Shown: piece by piece, positions 1 through 10,390 of the stretch
Layout of the letters: each line of letters opens with the position of its first letter
Numbering within the stretch: position 1 is the stretch's first letter
Assembly: GCA_024741835.1 (NCBI GenBank)
Contig: JAENRP010000087.1
Coordinates: 7,098-71,097, forward strand
From: Diplocarpon mali
Lineage: Eukaryota; Ascomycota; Leotiomycetes; Helotiales; Drepanopezizaceae
Direction of reading: 5' to 3'
DNA length: 64,000 nt
Made by a program: the position numbers and the translations under genes
The notes under the pieces: generated by a model
The model's input: the letters and a program-made list of their open reading frames with translations, nothing else
The model's database searches: none
What the model was told of the DNA's origin: nothing

Positions 1-486
1 AAAAGCTAGACGAAGGTGAGGCCGGGACAGCGACCGGCTGGATGGTATCGTGAGCACGTGATGAGATGTACGTCAACCGCTAGCGGTGTTGTTTACCCAG
101 CTGGTCGGCAGCGAACCGACTGACGCCAGGTCCAGCTTTCCATTGTCTGGCGACGAGACAGCCCGAGGGGAGTTTCTCGCCTGGTCCCGCGCTCTACCAG
201 AATCTGGGAGCAACGGCTCGTCTCTGCATCAAACCCTCTTTTCCGGTGTATCGTCCTCGCAACCGCGACAAAAGGACCCAAGCCTGAGCGTTCGGCTTGG
301 ACGAACATTCCGGGAGACAAGCGTCCTGTATCAAGTGAAAAGTCAGGGTTCGGCAATCTCACGATGAGAAGCCGCGTGTTATCCCGGAGGTTTTGTCTTC
401 AATTTTTACATTGTTGTAGGCTCTATCAGTCTATGTCACAAGCGAGGCGGAGGCTCTTGTACCGGCGCCACGAAGAGATATCCCAT
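1..486. other. Spacer downstream of the GST gene, no gene seen
   Basis: Short open frames exist on both strands, but none has fungal splice structure or a recognisable motif. It probably holds the 3' untranslated region of the neighbouring minus-strand gene. Confidence 0.5.
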
Positions 487-1239
487 TCAAGCCTTGCCAG
501 TCACCTTCAACCAGGTAGGCCGGGCCTGCAGTCCCTCGAGCCACTTGGTGACGGCAGGGTACTTGGCAAAGAGGTCCGCGAATCCGTTGTCCTTCACAAA
601 CGATCCGAATGGCAGGTGGTTGAGGTCAGCCAGCGTGATGGCGTCTCCGGCGAGGTAAGACTGCTTGGACAGGATGGTCTCGTAGACCTTCAGGGCGCCG
701 TCAAGGTCGGCAACGTGCTTGGCGAGCACCGTCTCGTCGGTGGTGCCGAAACCAAACATGCTATCGTCGCGTGAGCGTGCACTTCGGCGTCGAGAGGCTG
801 CGGATGGGCACTTACGGCTTGAAGACCTTCTCGAAAGCGACGCTGGACGCGGGTCCGTTGAAGTAGCTCTGCTCGATAGAAGCGGCCTGCGACATCCTGA
901 TCAGCCCCCAAAGGTCATAGTATCGTTTCCCGGGGAGCCACTGACCTGCTCGAACAGTCCGTACGCCTTGACATCCTCTGGGATCAACGGGGTGCCCTGT
1001 CCGGCGTACTTCTTCGCAATGTACTTGGCAATCGCTCTGCTCTCGTAGATAAAGTACCCATCATCTTCCAGGACGGGCACCTTGCCAAACGGCTGCAGCT
1101 TCAGGAACTCTGGGCTCTTTTGGGCTCCAGCGGAGAGATCGACGACCTTCAGCTCGGCCTCGACGCCCTTCTCGGCGAGGGTGAGGAGGACACGCTGGGT
1201 GCAGGTCGAGAAGGGAGAGCCGTGGAGGATGAGACCCAT
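487..1239 (-). CDS. Glutathione S-transferase, phi-like fungal class
   Basis: Cytosolic enzyme expected to conjugate glutathione to electrophiles. The model has three exons: 1239-946, 886-816 and 760-487 (212 aa). Introns are 945-887 (59 nt, GTCAGT..GCAG) and 815-761 (55 nt, GTAAGT..TAG), and all phases match. The N-terminal thioredoxin-like half shows STCTQRV at 11-17, giving the usual Ser/Cys near the glutathione thiol, FGKVPVLED at 51-59 with the cis-proline, and ESRAI at 66-70 binding the glutamyl end of glutathione. The all-helical C-terminal half runs from about 90 to 205 and contains YLAGDAITLADLNHLP. The start ATG gives MGLILHGSP, the normal beginning of the family, and about 212 aa is the usual length. 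Substrate preference cannot be told from sequence. Confidence 0.93.
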
Positions 1240-2284
1240 GGTGTTACTGTTGTTCAGGTCTGGTGTCGGGGGGAAGTTTAGTTGCACGGTATGAGGTTGT
1301 GGTGGAAGAGTAGGCAGAGAGCTGGGAAGCGAACTGATCGAGCGGCTCGCCCTCACTTTATACTTCTCCCGAGTCAACCTCTTCAGCTAGAAGTTTCCAT
1401 CGCCGCAGCGACACCTCCCCCCACAATGACACATGCGGGCAAGGCGGGAGGATGGCAGCTCCGAGCCTTCTGAATAATCGACTGGAGACGGGAATCCCAA
1501 CCTCGGAATGCTGCGGTCGAGATCCAGCCACTTGACGTCCCGTTCCGTGGCTGCTTTGATACTCAGGCACTGAACCTTGGCCAACAAGCACTTCCAGCCA
1601 AACCTTCCGCTTCGTTTGATTGGAAATATTCTCTCGAGGAGTGAGGGGTACGGAGTTCTGCTAACATCCGGCTCAACTCTATCTTTCGCACCGCCAAGCT
1701 TCTACACGCTTCCCGTCAGGATGCCCTGGCAGCGTCGATGTGCCCAGCTTCCCAAGGAGAGCCTCGAGGATTCGCATCCAGAGGGTTTTTCGACGCTGGA
1801 GGCCGCCGAGCACGCCGCCGATGATGGCTATGACTCGCCGCACCGAAACCCAAATCCAGCCGCGGCCATGGCGTGTCGACCGGCTGGATGCCGTGCACGC
1901 ATCCATGTCACAACGTCGCAGCTGTGCCAGGGATCCGCGGGCGTCGTGCAATATCTCGGGCGATATGTGTGTGTGAACGCGACAGATCGTGCATCGGGAC
2001 ATCGTGCTCAGGCCGAAGCGGTGTTTTCCCTACCCCGCCCCCTGAATTTAGCGAAGAATCCTTACCCCGCTACCGCTCCATGTTGAGGCCGCAAAGTCAA
2101 CAACAACAACACGCTGCCCACATCGATCCATTGTATTACAGATGCCTCGCCGGCTACGCTTTGGATTGGTTCAGACTCCTGGTGAGCCCCTCGGCGTCGC
2201 ACTTGTGGACTATGTTGGGCTCTTCCCGCGCCCACCGGTCACTCTTGCACACGCAGAGGCATAGCATTCTTACTCTCGCGAGAG
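1240..2284. other. Intergenic, no supported gene
   Basis: The part next to 1240 is the promoter side of the GST gene. Open frames further on (for example 1577-2086, plus strand) read as arginine/proline-rich low-complexity translation and show no family motif. Confidence 0.5.
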
Positions 2285-2491
2285 TCAATAACCCGTGGCA
2301 GGTTGCCAGAGGTAGAGAATATGAAGAGACTTGCTGGTAGGCCTTCCTCGCAACGTGGAATACGAATCAAAGAGATGAAGCGCAACAAGAAATGAAGCGA
2401 TAAATATCGCTCCGGATAATACGACCACTACTGCTAATAATACATTGGGTATCTCCAACAAGTACCTCAAGCCGTCGCGTATATCCAGCAT
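2285..2491 (-). CDS. Possible 68-aa single-pass membrane peptide
   Basis: An ATG-started frame lies 85 bp past the stop of the CorA gene on the same strand. It has one strong hydrophobic stretch, LLAVVVVLSGAIFIASFLVA, at about residues 18-37, followed by a short polar tail. There is no recognisable family. It may equally be part of the CorA 3' untranslated region, since a 68-codon frame can occur by chance. The only support is the clean transmembrane-like segment. Confidence 0.22.
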   Translation of the reverse strand: MLDIRDGLRYLLEIPNVLLAVVVVLSGAIFIASFLVALHLFDSYSTLRGRPTSKSLHILYLWQPATGY

Positions 2492-2575
2492 GATCGCATT
2501 CAAGAGCGTTCCGAATTCGTCAGCACGTCAAACATTACGTGTCATTTCCCTCCAGGCATTACAAAATCACCGAAA

Positions 2576-4494
2576 TCAATAGCGTCTCTTCGCATCAGCA
2601 GCTCGGTGAGCTTCAGCCTCTCGCTCTAACCTTCCCCTCCTACTTCTCGAGATCCCTCGCCGCTGGATAACTTTCAATGACCAGCGTTTCAGGCCATCTC
2701 GCATCAGGAAGAGGCAGGTCACGATAGCAACCGGAACCGCAATAATCCAGAAATAACTCTCGCCATGCTCCAGTGCAGGGAACGGCTCTATGTTCATCCC
2801 GAAATATCCGGTCAGGAAGGTCATGGGGAGGAAGATGATGGTGATGTTTGTAAGCTGCTTTAGTGTCTCGTTTTGATAAGCTGACATGGTGTTGAAAATC
2901 AGGTCTATCATGTTGTCGCACGACCGTCGCATCTGGTCCAGAGATTCCGTGATGAGGATGATGTGATCCTCCACGTCTCCTAGGTACGTCTGGGCCATCG
3001 GGCTCATCCTGACCGATTCGGTGTTGTTCGATGAGAGGGTTCGGGCACCGGTCCCAGCCGACAGAGTCGTACTTTTGTGGTCTCGCAGCGCGTTGATGAG
3101 GTTCACGATTGGGTTTACAAGACTTCGAAATGTGAAGATCTCGCTGGTGATGACGTACAGGGTTGTAGTATGCTTGAGATCCGGTTCTGTTAGTACATCA
3201 AGCTCAAGATCGCCAATGACGTCTTGGTACGCGGTGGCGACTGGTATGGCAAGGTCGATGATCGCATCTAATATGGCTTGTACAAGCATCGATGCATCAC
3301 AAGACCGCCTCAATATCGTATCCGGTGTTCTCAGGCGCTCCAGGATTGGCTCCTCAATGTCATCGGCCGAAGATTCAAAGAAGGATATGACAGTATTATC
3401 TGTATATTATTAGCATCCATTCCCAGTCACCAGACACCGTACCTACCAGAAGTGAGAAATATTGAGACCTGCTCCGCGCTGACAGCGAGTTTTCTGGTTG
3501 TCAGGGGTGAATGCTTCTCCATGAACTCCATACGCTCTTTATTCGGGCCTCCGTGATATCGTTGTAACGTCTTTATTTTCTGCAGATGCGGTTCACTGAC
3601 CCCTTCCGTGTGCCCCGTGACGAATTCTTTTGCCGGGTCGTGGACCCCTGCCACCATGTTCTTTTCGTCATATCTTCTCTTAGGATTCGATCTTAAGAAC
3701 GTGTTGTGCATGAGCTTCGAGAACCGCCCTCGTTTTTGTCTCCGAAGACTGACCCGGTCGCCGTCGTCGGAATCGCTGTCCTCCGTATCATGGTGCATGT
3801 GTATCAGCTTTTGGAGGGTAAGGAGCATATAAGTGTGGTCGCTATACCTGCAGGGTCGTCAGTTTCGCCCCGACGGGCAGAGAAGAGCAACGCACCAGTC
3901 TGCCTTGGTACGGTTGCTGGTATTGATCATATCCTCCATAGCCAATCTGTGTAGTTTCTTATGCTGACCCAGTGCTTGTATGACATCCCAGCTCAGCCCA
4001 TTGACATTGATCCATCTGCACTTGACCCAAGGATCCTGCTTTGTCTGAACGAACTGAATGAGTTGTGCATTGTTGAATTCATACTGATATATTTCATCCT
4101 CACTGAAGTCCACCACTGTGATCTGGCAATCTTCGTGAAATGTAGGTAGCTGTGCTCTGCCGCCGTTGGGCTTCGAAGGGTCAAGGCCGGGCTCTTGACC
4201 AGCCTGCCAATGGGGCCGTATTGGCATAAAATCAATCGCCGCCATTGTTTTCGCTGTATTGGCTCGATTGCGCCGGCGCAACGTGGTTGGCGAAGGAGGG
4301 AGACCCATCTCGGGGTCTGACTGGGTCGATGTGCTTCTGCGAGACACTCCATGGCGCTCGGCAGGGCTTGTTGCAGTCGATGGACTAGTTTGGCTTGGAT
4401 CGAAGTTGGCGTGAGTTTCTGATGATGCGCCTGGAATAGCGGCTGGGGGACCTGCTGAGAAGTCTCGAACTTGTGTCTCTGGTAGGTCTGCCAT
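2576..4494 (-). CDS. CorA-family magnesium transporter
   Basis: Membrane channel-type transporter for Mg2+ (CorA/Alr/Mrs2 superfamily). Exons are 4494-3896, 3847-3447 and 3399-2576, giving 607 aa. The 48-nt (GTGCGT) and 47-nt (GTAGGT) introns splice in phase. The start is the ATG reading MADLPETQ; a leftward extension of that frame lacks ATG. The first 120 residues are Ser/Pro/Thr-rich and likely disordered. The CorA cytoplasmic funnel domain follows, including [16 protein letters not shown] and a long helical region. Two C-terminal membrane helices lie at about 515-533 and 549-566. The signature Y-G-M-N appears as YFGMN with GMN at 534-536, at the end of the first helix, where the family has its pore-mouth selectivity motif. 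A basic tail ends the protein. Membrane location (plasma, vacuolar or mitochondrial) is not decided; the long N-terminus favours a non-mitochondrial member. Confidence 0.93.
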
Positions 4495-6699
4495 TGCGCG
4501 GAAAACTATAGGGAGCAACTCGCCTGATAGCGAGTGGGAGATTTCAAAAACGAGTGTTCGCGCGCAGATAGGCGGCGCAGGAGAGGCGATTAGATATCGC
4601 AGAAGCGAGAGAGAACTGTTACTTCATACAGCAGTAAGTAGTGGAGATACTCCTGCACAGAGATATCCAAGAAAGGATTCACGACAATGTAAGAGTGTTT
4701 GCGCTGAATCTTTGTCGAGATTTTGTCCTGTCTTAGCCAAGATTCTGTTGATTGACGTCGTGCCAAGCTCTGGCTAGCCGCCGCTAAATCAGAGACTGCC
4801 TCTTATTCCTGGTTCGAGTGGCTACCAGAGCTAAATATATCGATTTATGCCTTTCCCTGTTTATGGCTCAAAATTACAGGACAAGCAATCCAATCCTTGA
4901 ACTTATCTATGTTATAATTTCTCAGATACTTGACTCAAACCCTTTGGTCAAGAATCGGCGCGCCGCAGCGCCGCACAAGATCGCGTCTTCAATCTCCATA
5001 TCTCCATATCTCAATATCTCAATATCTCAATATCAATCTCCATATCTCAATATCCTTCTAACTGAACTTTTACCTCGAACATTCAAACTCTACAATGTCG
5101 TCGTACCTCTGAATTGATTCATGTTGCACGTCTTGGGAGTGGTGGCAACCCGGTCCTCCGGGCCTTCCCTTCAACGCTTCAATTGATACTCACGAAGAGG
5201 CGAAAAGAACGATTATCCGGGGGCTGCGCTTTATTCAGTCTGGTAGGATCTGCAAAGGCTTTTCCTTGCTCCCCAGATTAATCCCTTTTGCTTTGTGACT
5301 ATGTTCTCAGCTTCCTTCCACCGCGTATATTTTCGCGTATATTCCTTGCTAGTTCACGCCGCCGGGTGATTCGGATCTATAAAATTTCTGCATGCAGTTC
5401 GCATTACTTTCGGGAGATCCGCTATATGTAATGATTGATTCAAAAGCATTCATTCATTGGTCCTTTCGGCTGTCGCAGAGGCCATCGATCATCAGGCTTG
5501 CGTCCTTGAGCGTATGCAGCCAGTTCCTGGTCGCAAGCGCGGCAGAGACGTACGCAGGGTGTACGGTACGCTTAAATGGCCAACCTTCAAGACTCAGGGA
5601 GAGTGATGAGCTCACGTGGGTTGCGGGGAATTCGGGACATGTTCAACGATGGAATCTTAAATTTCCAATTGATGCAAGGCCGCTGCTATGTAAACAAGCA
5701 TCGCCCGACTTCTGGTTTCCGCAAGCCTCCCACAATTCGAGCATCCCCTTACCAGACTATACGAGCTCCGACCGGTAGTCAGCAAAACAGGGGAGGACAC
5801 CTCAATTCGGAGTTTGACCTTGGGTCGTCCTGTGCTTGGGCTGTGAAGCTGGATTGGCTTCTATGCAACACAATGTGCAGCCAACAGATTCGGTGCAGCG
5901 CAATTCGAACTTCATCTAGCTCTTTGACTTGCTTCCCGCAGCTTCCCAATTCTGCAGATCTCAGCCGGAACAGCCTTGCGCGTCAACTTAGGAGGCGCTG
6001 AATTCCACGAACCCCAGTTCCTGCTGGCGGAATTTTCCCTTCCCTAGACCTAATAATTCGACATCGGGAGCACGAAAGGAGTACATTCAACCAGGTCCTA
6101 TTGTACTTACCAGTCCGAGACTAGAAGCCGGCAAGGATTCCGAGGCTGGATCCTTCAATGGGGATAGGAGGAAAGGAATTGATGGGTGCAAGTGAAAACT
6201 TTGTAGTAGCTAGTTCTGGTTTCTCGGTCAGATCAAGGGGCCTTGTATTTTCCTCGATTACTCTTGATAACCACCGGGACGAGTTCCAGAGAGAGAGTGT
6301 GTGTGTGTATAGCTAAGCGACGTTGTAAACAGGCACGCGATTCTTCACCTCCTCCACTTACAATCCCCGCTTGCTAGGCGAGCCCCTGAGCAACTCGCTC
6401 AGGGTCGGAGTCAGCCCTATCTTGCCTACCGTACCGAACTCAGCCCACTACTAGGCTGCGCGCATTGACTGGCACGCGTCAGGGAGCCGAGAAATTAACG
6501 AGTCTTTCTGATTGGTGAGGTGAGGAGTTCATGAACTGTGACATCTCTGCCGAGTACCAGACGGGCGTGGTCTTTGCTACGAGAGCGCAAGTGGCAAGGC
6601 CTCACCGCCTAAAGGCCGGCTTGAGATATCTTGTGGAACTTTGGTCACAGCTGATATAAGAGACTCATTGACCGTGGGAAACCACAGACGTTCTTACAT
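4495..6699. other. Long spacer with a short degenerate repeat
   Basis: No gene is recognised. Positions about 4993-5053 carry a degenerate roughly 10-bp repeat of the type ATATCTCA/CCATATCTCA. Plus-strand open frames near 5392-6001 look random. Confidence 0.5.
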
Positions 6700-6787
6700 G
6701 GCTCTTTAGTTCAGTGGTAGAATTCTAGCTTTGGGTCCGTACGATCTGATATGTTAGAGGTCCTGGGTTCAATCCCCAGAGGAGCCC
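6700..6787 (+). tRNA. tRNA-Pro (anticodon UGG) with a short intron
   Basis: The 7-bp acceptor GGCTCTT pairs with AGGAGCC, followed by discriminator C. The T arm is CTGGG-TTCAATC-CCCAG and the D arm has the AGTGGTAGA loop (A box). The anticodon stem CTAGC pairs with GTTAG. The loop starts TTTGGG, placing TGG at 34-36, and is interrupted right after position 37 by about 16 nt (TCCGTACGATCTGATA) before the last loop T. Position 37/38 is the standard nuclear tRNA intron site. Eukaryotic tRNA-Pro usually has C at the discriminator, in agreement. Confidence 0.93.
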
Positions 6788-7428
6788 CACCACCCCTATA
6801 TATAAATTTTGGACTTCGAAACAATTTAATTTTGCTTTTGCGGCTGATATTCTGCGTTCTTGGCATGTGTTGCTTTTTCATTTTCGGTTGCGATTTCTTC
6901 CTCCCCGGCTGATTAATGACTCTTGACCAATCAGCACTGCTGCTGGGTGAAGAGCGAGACACGAGCCACACATTTGCTTTGTAATGTTGCCGCGGCTTCT
7001 ACCACCAAGAATTTCTCGTACTCCTCTCGCGTATCCGAAACCAAGCCAGAGACCTCAATGGATGCACTCACATTTGGACCACAATCCCGCCAGAGAAGCC
7101 CGTGGGTTCGACCGGGGCCTTCGTCAAGAACGTTTTCAAAGAGAGCCTCTATAACCGCTCATGATCACCTCCAGAAACTGGTATAAACTACCGGCGTGAA
7201 CCGTTGCTACCATCATTTGACTGAGTCCATGCTGAGTAAGGATGAGGGAGTGTCGGCATACAGGTCATATGATCAACAGTCATGTGACTTATCATATGAT
7301 AATGAAGGCATGGCAAATACTGTATCTACTCTACGCTCTCGAGGAGTAGCTTCGAGGGCAAGCTTTTACACACGAGTATAATCCAACGTAGCCGAGAAGC
7401 GTCACCTGTGCACACAATCACCTAATGT
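6788..7428. other. Spacer after tRNA, no gene seen
   Basis: Contains a small patch of palindromic words around 7265-7305 (TCATATGA-type and GTCATGTGAC). No coding sequence is supported. Confidence 0.4.
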
Positions 7429-7433
7429 GATAC

Positions 7434-7601
7434 TGTAGGAATTTAGTGATTCTAGGTCACGTGGAGGATCATATGCAACGCCTTAGCAGAGGCAGCATTA
7501 CTCTGCTCTAGATCTCCCTCCTCTTGTAACAATCATCAACAACTAATACAACCAAGAACCGATTCTTTCCCCTTGTTTGCAAACCCCTTGTGATACCAAC
7601 A
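7434..7601 (+). repeat. Solo LTR, family C copy 1, with GATAC target duplication
   Basis: 168 bp running from TGTAGG to CCAACA, the near-inverted ends typical of copia-type LTRs. The 5 bp before it (7429-7433) and after it (7602-7606) are both GATAC. It shares long stretches with 30962-31121 and 62042-62215, for example AGGTCACGTGGAGG, the GGCAGC..TTACT block and CTAGATCTC. There is no internal retroelement sequence on either side, so it is a solo LTR left by recombination. One caution: the LTR itself ends GATACCAACA, so the right-hand GATAC is part of a local GATACCAACA doubling. Confidence 0.8.
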
Positions 7602-7606
7602 GATAC

Positions 7607-8456
7607 CAACAGGGAGACATCACAGCATCCTTTCCCGTCATGTCAATGGTATGATGAAAAGACCGAGCAATACAGCAATAGAGACTCGGCCTCTTCCCGG
7701 TCAGTTGCGGAATCCTTATGTCCTCCCGTCACACCTCTCACCATATCAATTCCCGCCATGCTCCTCGTAGGACTCTGCATCTATGGTCTCGCGGCCGGCT
7801 GGAAATCGCCTCTCGCGCGAAAGGGAAGATGGATCCCAGAGACGTATGAGCCGTGAGTTGCACCCGGCTGGGATCGGGTTTTCATCATGCTGGGGACCCT
7901 GTTCTTCAATAAGAATTATGATATCAAGAACTTAAAAGCCACTCTCGCAGGTCTTGTCATGCTCTACCTTGACAATTGTTGGATTCCGATCGGACTTTGG
8001 AGAGACGGACTTGGAAATGGGCGGCATCATCCCCGACCGTGGAATGCTACACGGGGGTTCGGGAGAGAATCGCGCGAGAGACGCGGTCACATGCTCTTAT
8101 ATTTACGATTCCAATTGCCCTGTGTTGTTTGTGTCTTGACGCAACCGTCAGTAGCTTTGAAGCGGTTCTCACAAGAGCGGAATGGCCCAAGGATTCTGGG
8201 TCTTACAGAATCTGCGGTGGTTTACGACGATGATCACGAGGAAGCTCTGCCGCAATACCAACGCTGGTGCCGGCGAGCGAGACCAAAATGTCATCAGTGC
8301 GAGAGGGCTAGCTCGTATTGTCGTTGCCTCTGTGCACAGCATCTCTTTGTCTATCAAACCAGAGTCTCGTTGGGTTTCTCTCTTCCGTATCAACTTCCCA
8401 AGCCATTCTTTACATTCAGACACCCAGTTGCTGCGATACCCAGATTCACTGTTAGG
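7607..8456. other. Upstream region of the wall-protein gene
   Basis: No gene is supported. Overlapping frames on both strands between 7887 and 8555 have no motif and no splice logic. It likely holds the promoter and 5' leader of the gene starting at 8457. Confidence 0.45.
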
Positions 8457-9235
8457 ATGTTCAGCAAAATCAGCATCGCAGGTCTCGCCATGACTGGTCT
8501 TGCGCTCGCACAAACCAGCACTGTTTCTCTCTACATCCCAGGCGCAGATACACAAGCTCTCGTCGGCTCGATCGTCGGCTCTGTATGGTGTTCCCCTCGG
8601 AAGCTTGGGACTCTGCTGACCCCAATAGGACGCAACGTTGACGACCTACGCGATTGAGTGTGCCCCCAGCAGCACCGATGGCGAGGCGTGTGGCTTCAGC
8701 GGCCAGTTTACCTTGACGGAGAACGCAGCGTCTGCCAAATATACAATCCCCGCGGAGCTAGACAGTAACGGCACACTCGTCCGGTAGATAGCGCCCCTTC
8801 ACGTCCTTCGCTGCTTAGAGGTCATCAAGCTGATACTTTGTTCCCAGCACCGGTCGCATCGACTGCTCTCTCGCCGGGGCGGCATCTGCCGTGTGCGTCG
8901 AGTCCTTTGGAGGCTCCGAGGCCAACTTTCCCGGCATTTCGACGGAGACCTACACCGGAACAGACTTCTCCTACCTGCCAGTGATCATTACAGCTGGCGT
9001 GGCCGTCACCCGTGGCTCACCAACCCCTGGCGTCTCTGCGACAAGCACGAGCGGCTCTTCCACTTCACAGACGTCTGGATCCAGCACGAAGGTCCAAGGT
9101 TCAGGCGGGACTCCGAGTAAGACGCCCCAGGCGGCGCCCAGGACCTCTACCAGCACGGCTGGCGGTCCGACTGCGACAGGAAATACCGGCTGGGTGCTCG
9201 GAGGTGCAATGGCAGCTCTGGCAATGATGGCCTAG
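8457..9235 (+). CDS. GPI-anchored-type cell wall protein, secreted
   Basis: Exons 8457-8582, 8629-8783 and 8848-9235 give 222 aa; introns are 46 and 64 nt with matching phases. The product starts with a signal peptide (MFSKISIAGLAMTGLALA, cut near residue 18). A roughly 120-residue domain follows with four cysteines (IECAPSS, EACGFSG, RIDCSLA, AVCVESF) that could form two disulfides. From about 150 to 205 it is Ser/Thr/Gly-rich and likely O-mannosylated. It ends in a short hydrophobic tail (WVLGGAMAALAMMA) after TATGNTG, the layout of a GPI signal. Many ascomycetes have short wall proteins of this build with unknown function. The tail is on the short side for GPI attachment, so simple secretion remains possible. 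Confidence 0.8.
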
Positions 9236-10390
9236 TGTGGAGGACCGTGGGCGAGAATTGTCTCTCTTGGCCAAGGCTTCCAGGTGCAATTGTACTTCAA
9301 TGGACAAGTTCTTGAAGACAAGCTCTTGCGAAGAGCCAAGCATCTCAACCCAAGACTAGGTCCAGGAGGAAATAGGTGTGTATTCAAATGTAGTACTGAA
9401 CAGAGACGAGTGATAGAACACGGGCCATTTGGAATCGGACGGCAGGCCGATATCTCTCTCTATTGCTCCTCATCACATCTGTGGGGGGAGTTCAGGGAGT
9501 TGTTCTCGGATCCTGTAGATGCAATTGTACTCCGTCCCTCGTAGCACGCACATTCTGCGCTTCTCGTTGTCGTACGTGGATCCTGATCATCTCGGTTTTG
9601 TGGTGGCGGGTCTCATGGCATTCCCCAGTCCTTGGTCATTGTACCCCCCACTTCTTGATTGACCCGTTGCGCCCCGCGCCGAGAAAGCTTCACCTCTACA
9701 CTGCGACCGCTTATGATCTCACAGAATCCGCTCCCAAAGACACGAATCCCCATTTCCGCCGGTCGGAAATTCAACTCTCGACAGCCCTCGACATCCCTCG
9801 TCACCAACGATCACAATGAGCCGCAACGTCGTGTATCGATGCGATACTGCATTTGATGCCGCCCGACCCGCCATCCCCCCGCTAAAACCCCCACGGTCAA
9901 GGGGGCAGATCAGCCGCTGCTTCGCCTGCTGTCAGCAACCACCACCTAGACCTCTCTCTCGATACCCATCAGCCAGCCATGCACACGTCTCACGGAGAGA
10001 TATTCGCGACAACCAGAGCGATGCCCGGCGTTGTTTTCACCATCCTTCGAGAGCTACATACTGAGAACGATCGCGCTGGCCCGGCTGGCGTTATTGAACA
10101 GAGTTACGGACGCTGCTTGGGAAGCCCGTGCAGCTTACCGGCGCAGCACACCCATCTCATTTGCACCTCTGCGTCCCTGGTCTCAGTTCTGCCGCCTCAT
10201 TGGCGACAACTCGGGTGGTCACGCCAGAAGCAGTTCTCTGCGAGCTGATCACTGGCATGGGGCGGGCTGTCAATTCGATGCTTAATCCACCCGTCTCCTG
10301 CTGGGTGTTCGGTCAAGCTTCCCTCTCAATCGCCACCATCAGTCGTCAATCCGACGTGGAATACCACGTTGGGACGACGCCGCTGATCAG
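9236..10390. other. Intergenic, no gene seen
   Basis: Frames here are short and overlapping. The right end holds the promoter of the DUF2235 gene. Confidence 0.45.

Noticed and set aside
1577..2086. 169-codon plus-strand frame
   Set aside because: Low-complexity translation, overlapped by several others, with no homology-like motif.
7590..7856. 88-codon plus-strand frame with a hydrophobic stretch
   Set aside because: It has no ATG at its left end and begins inside the family C LTR.
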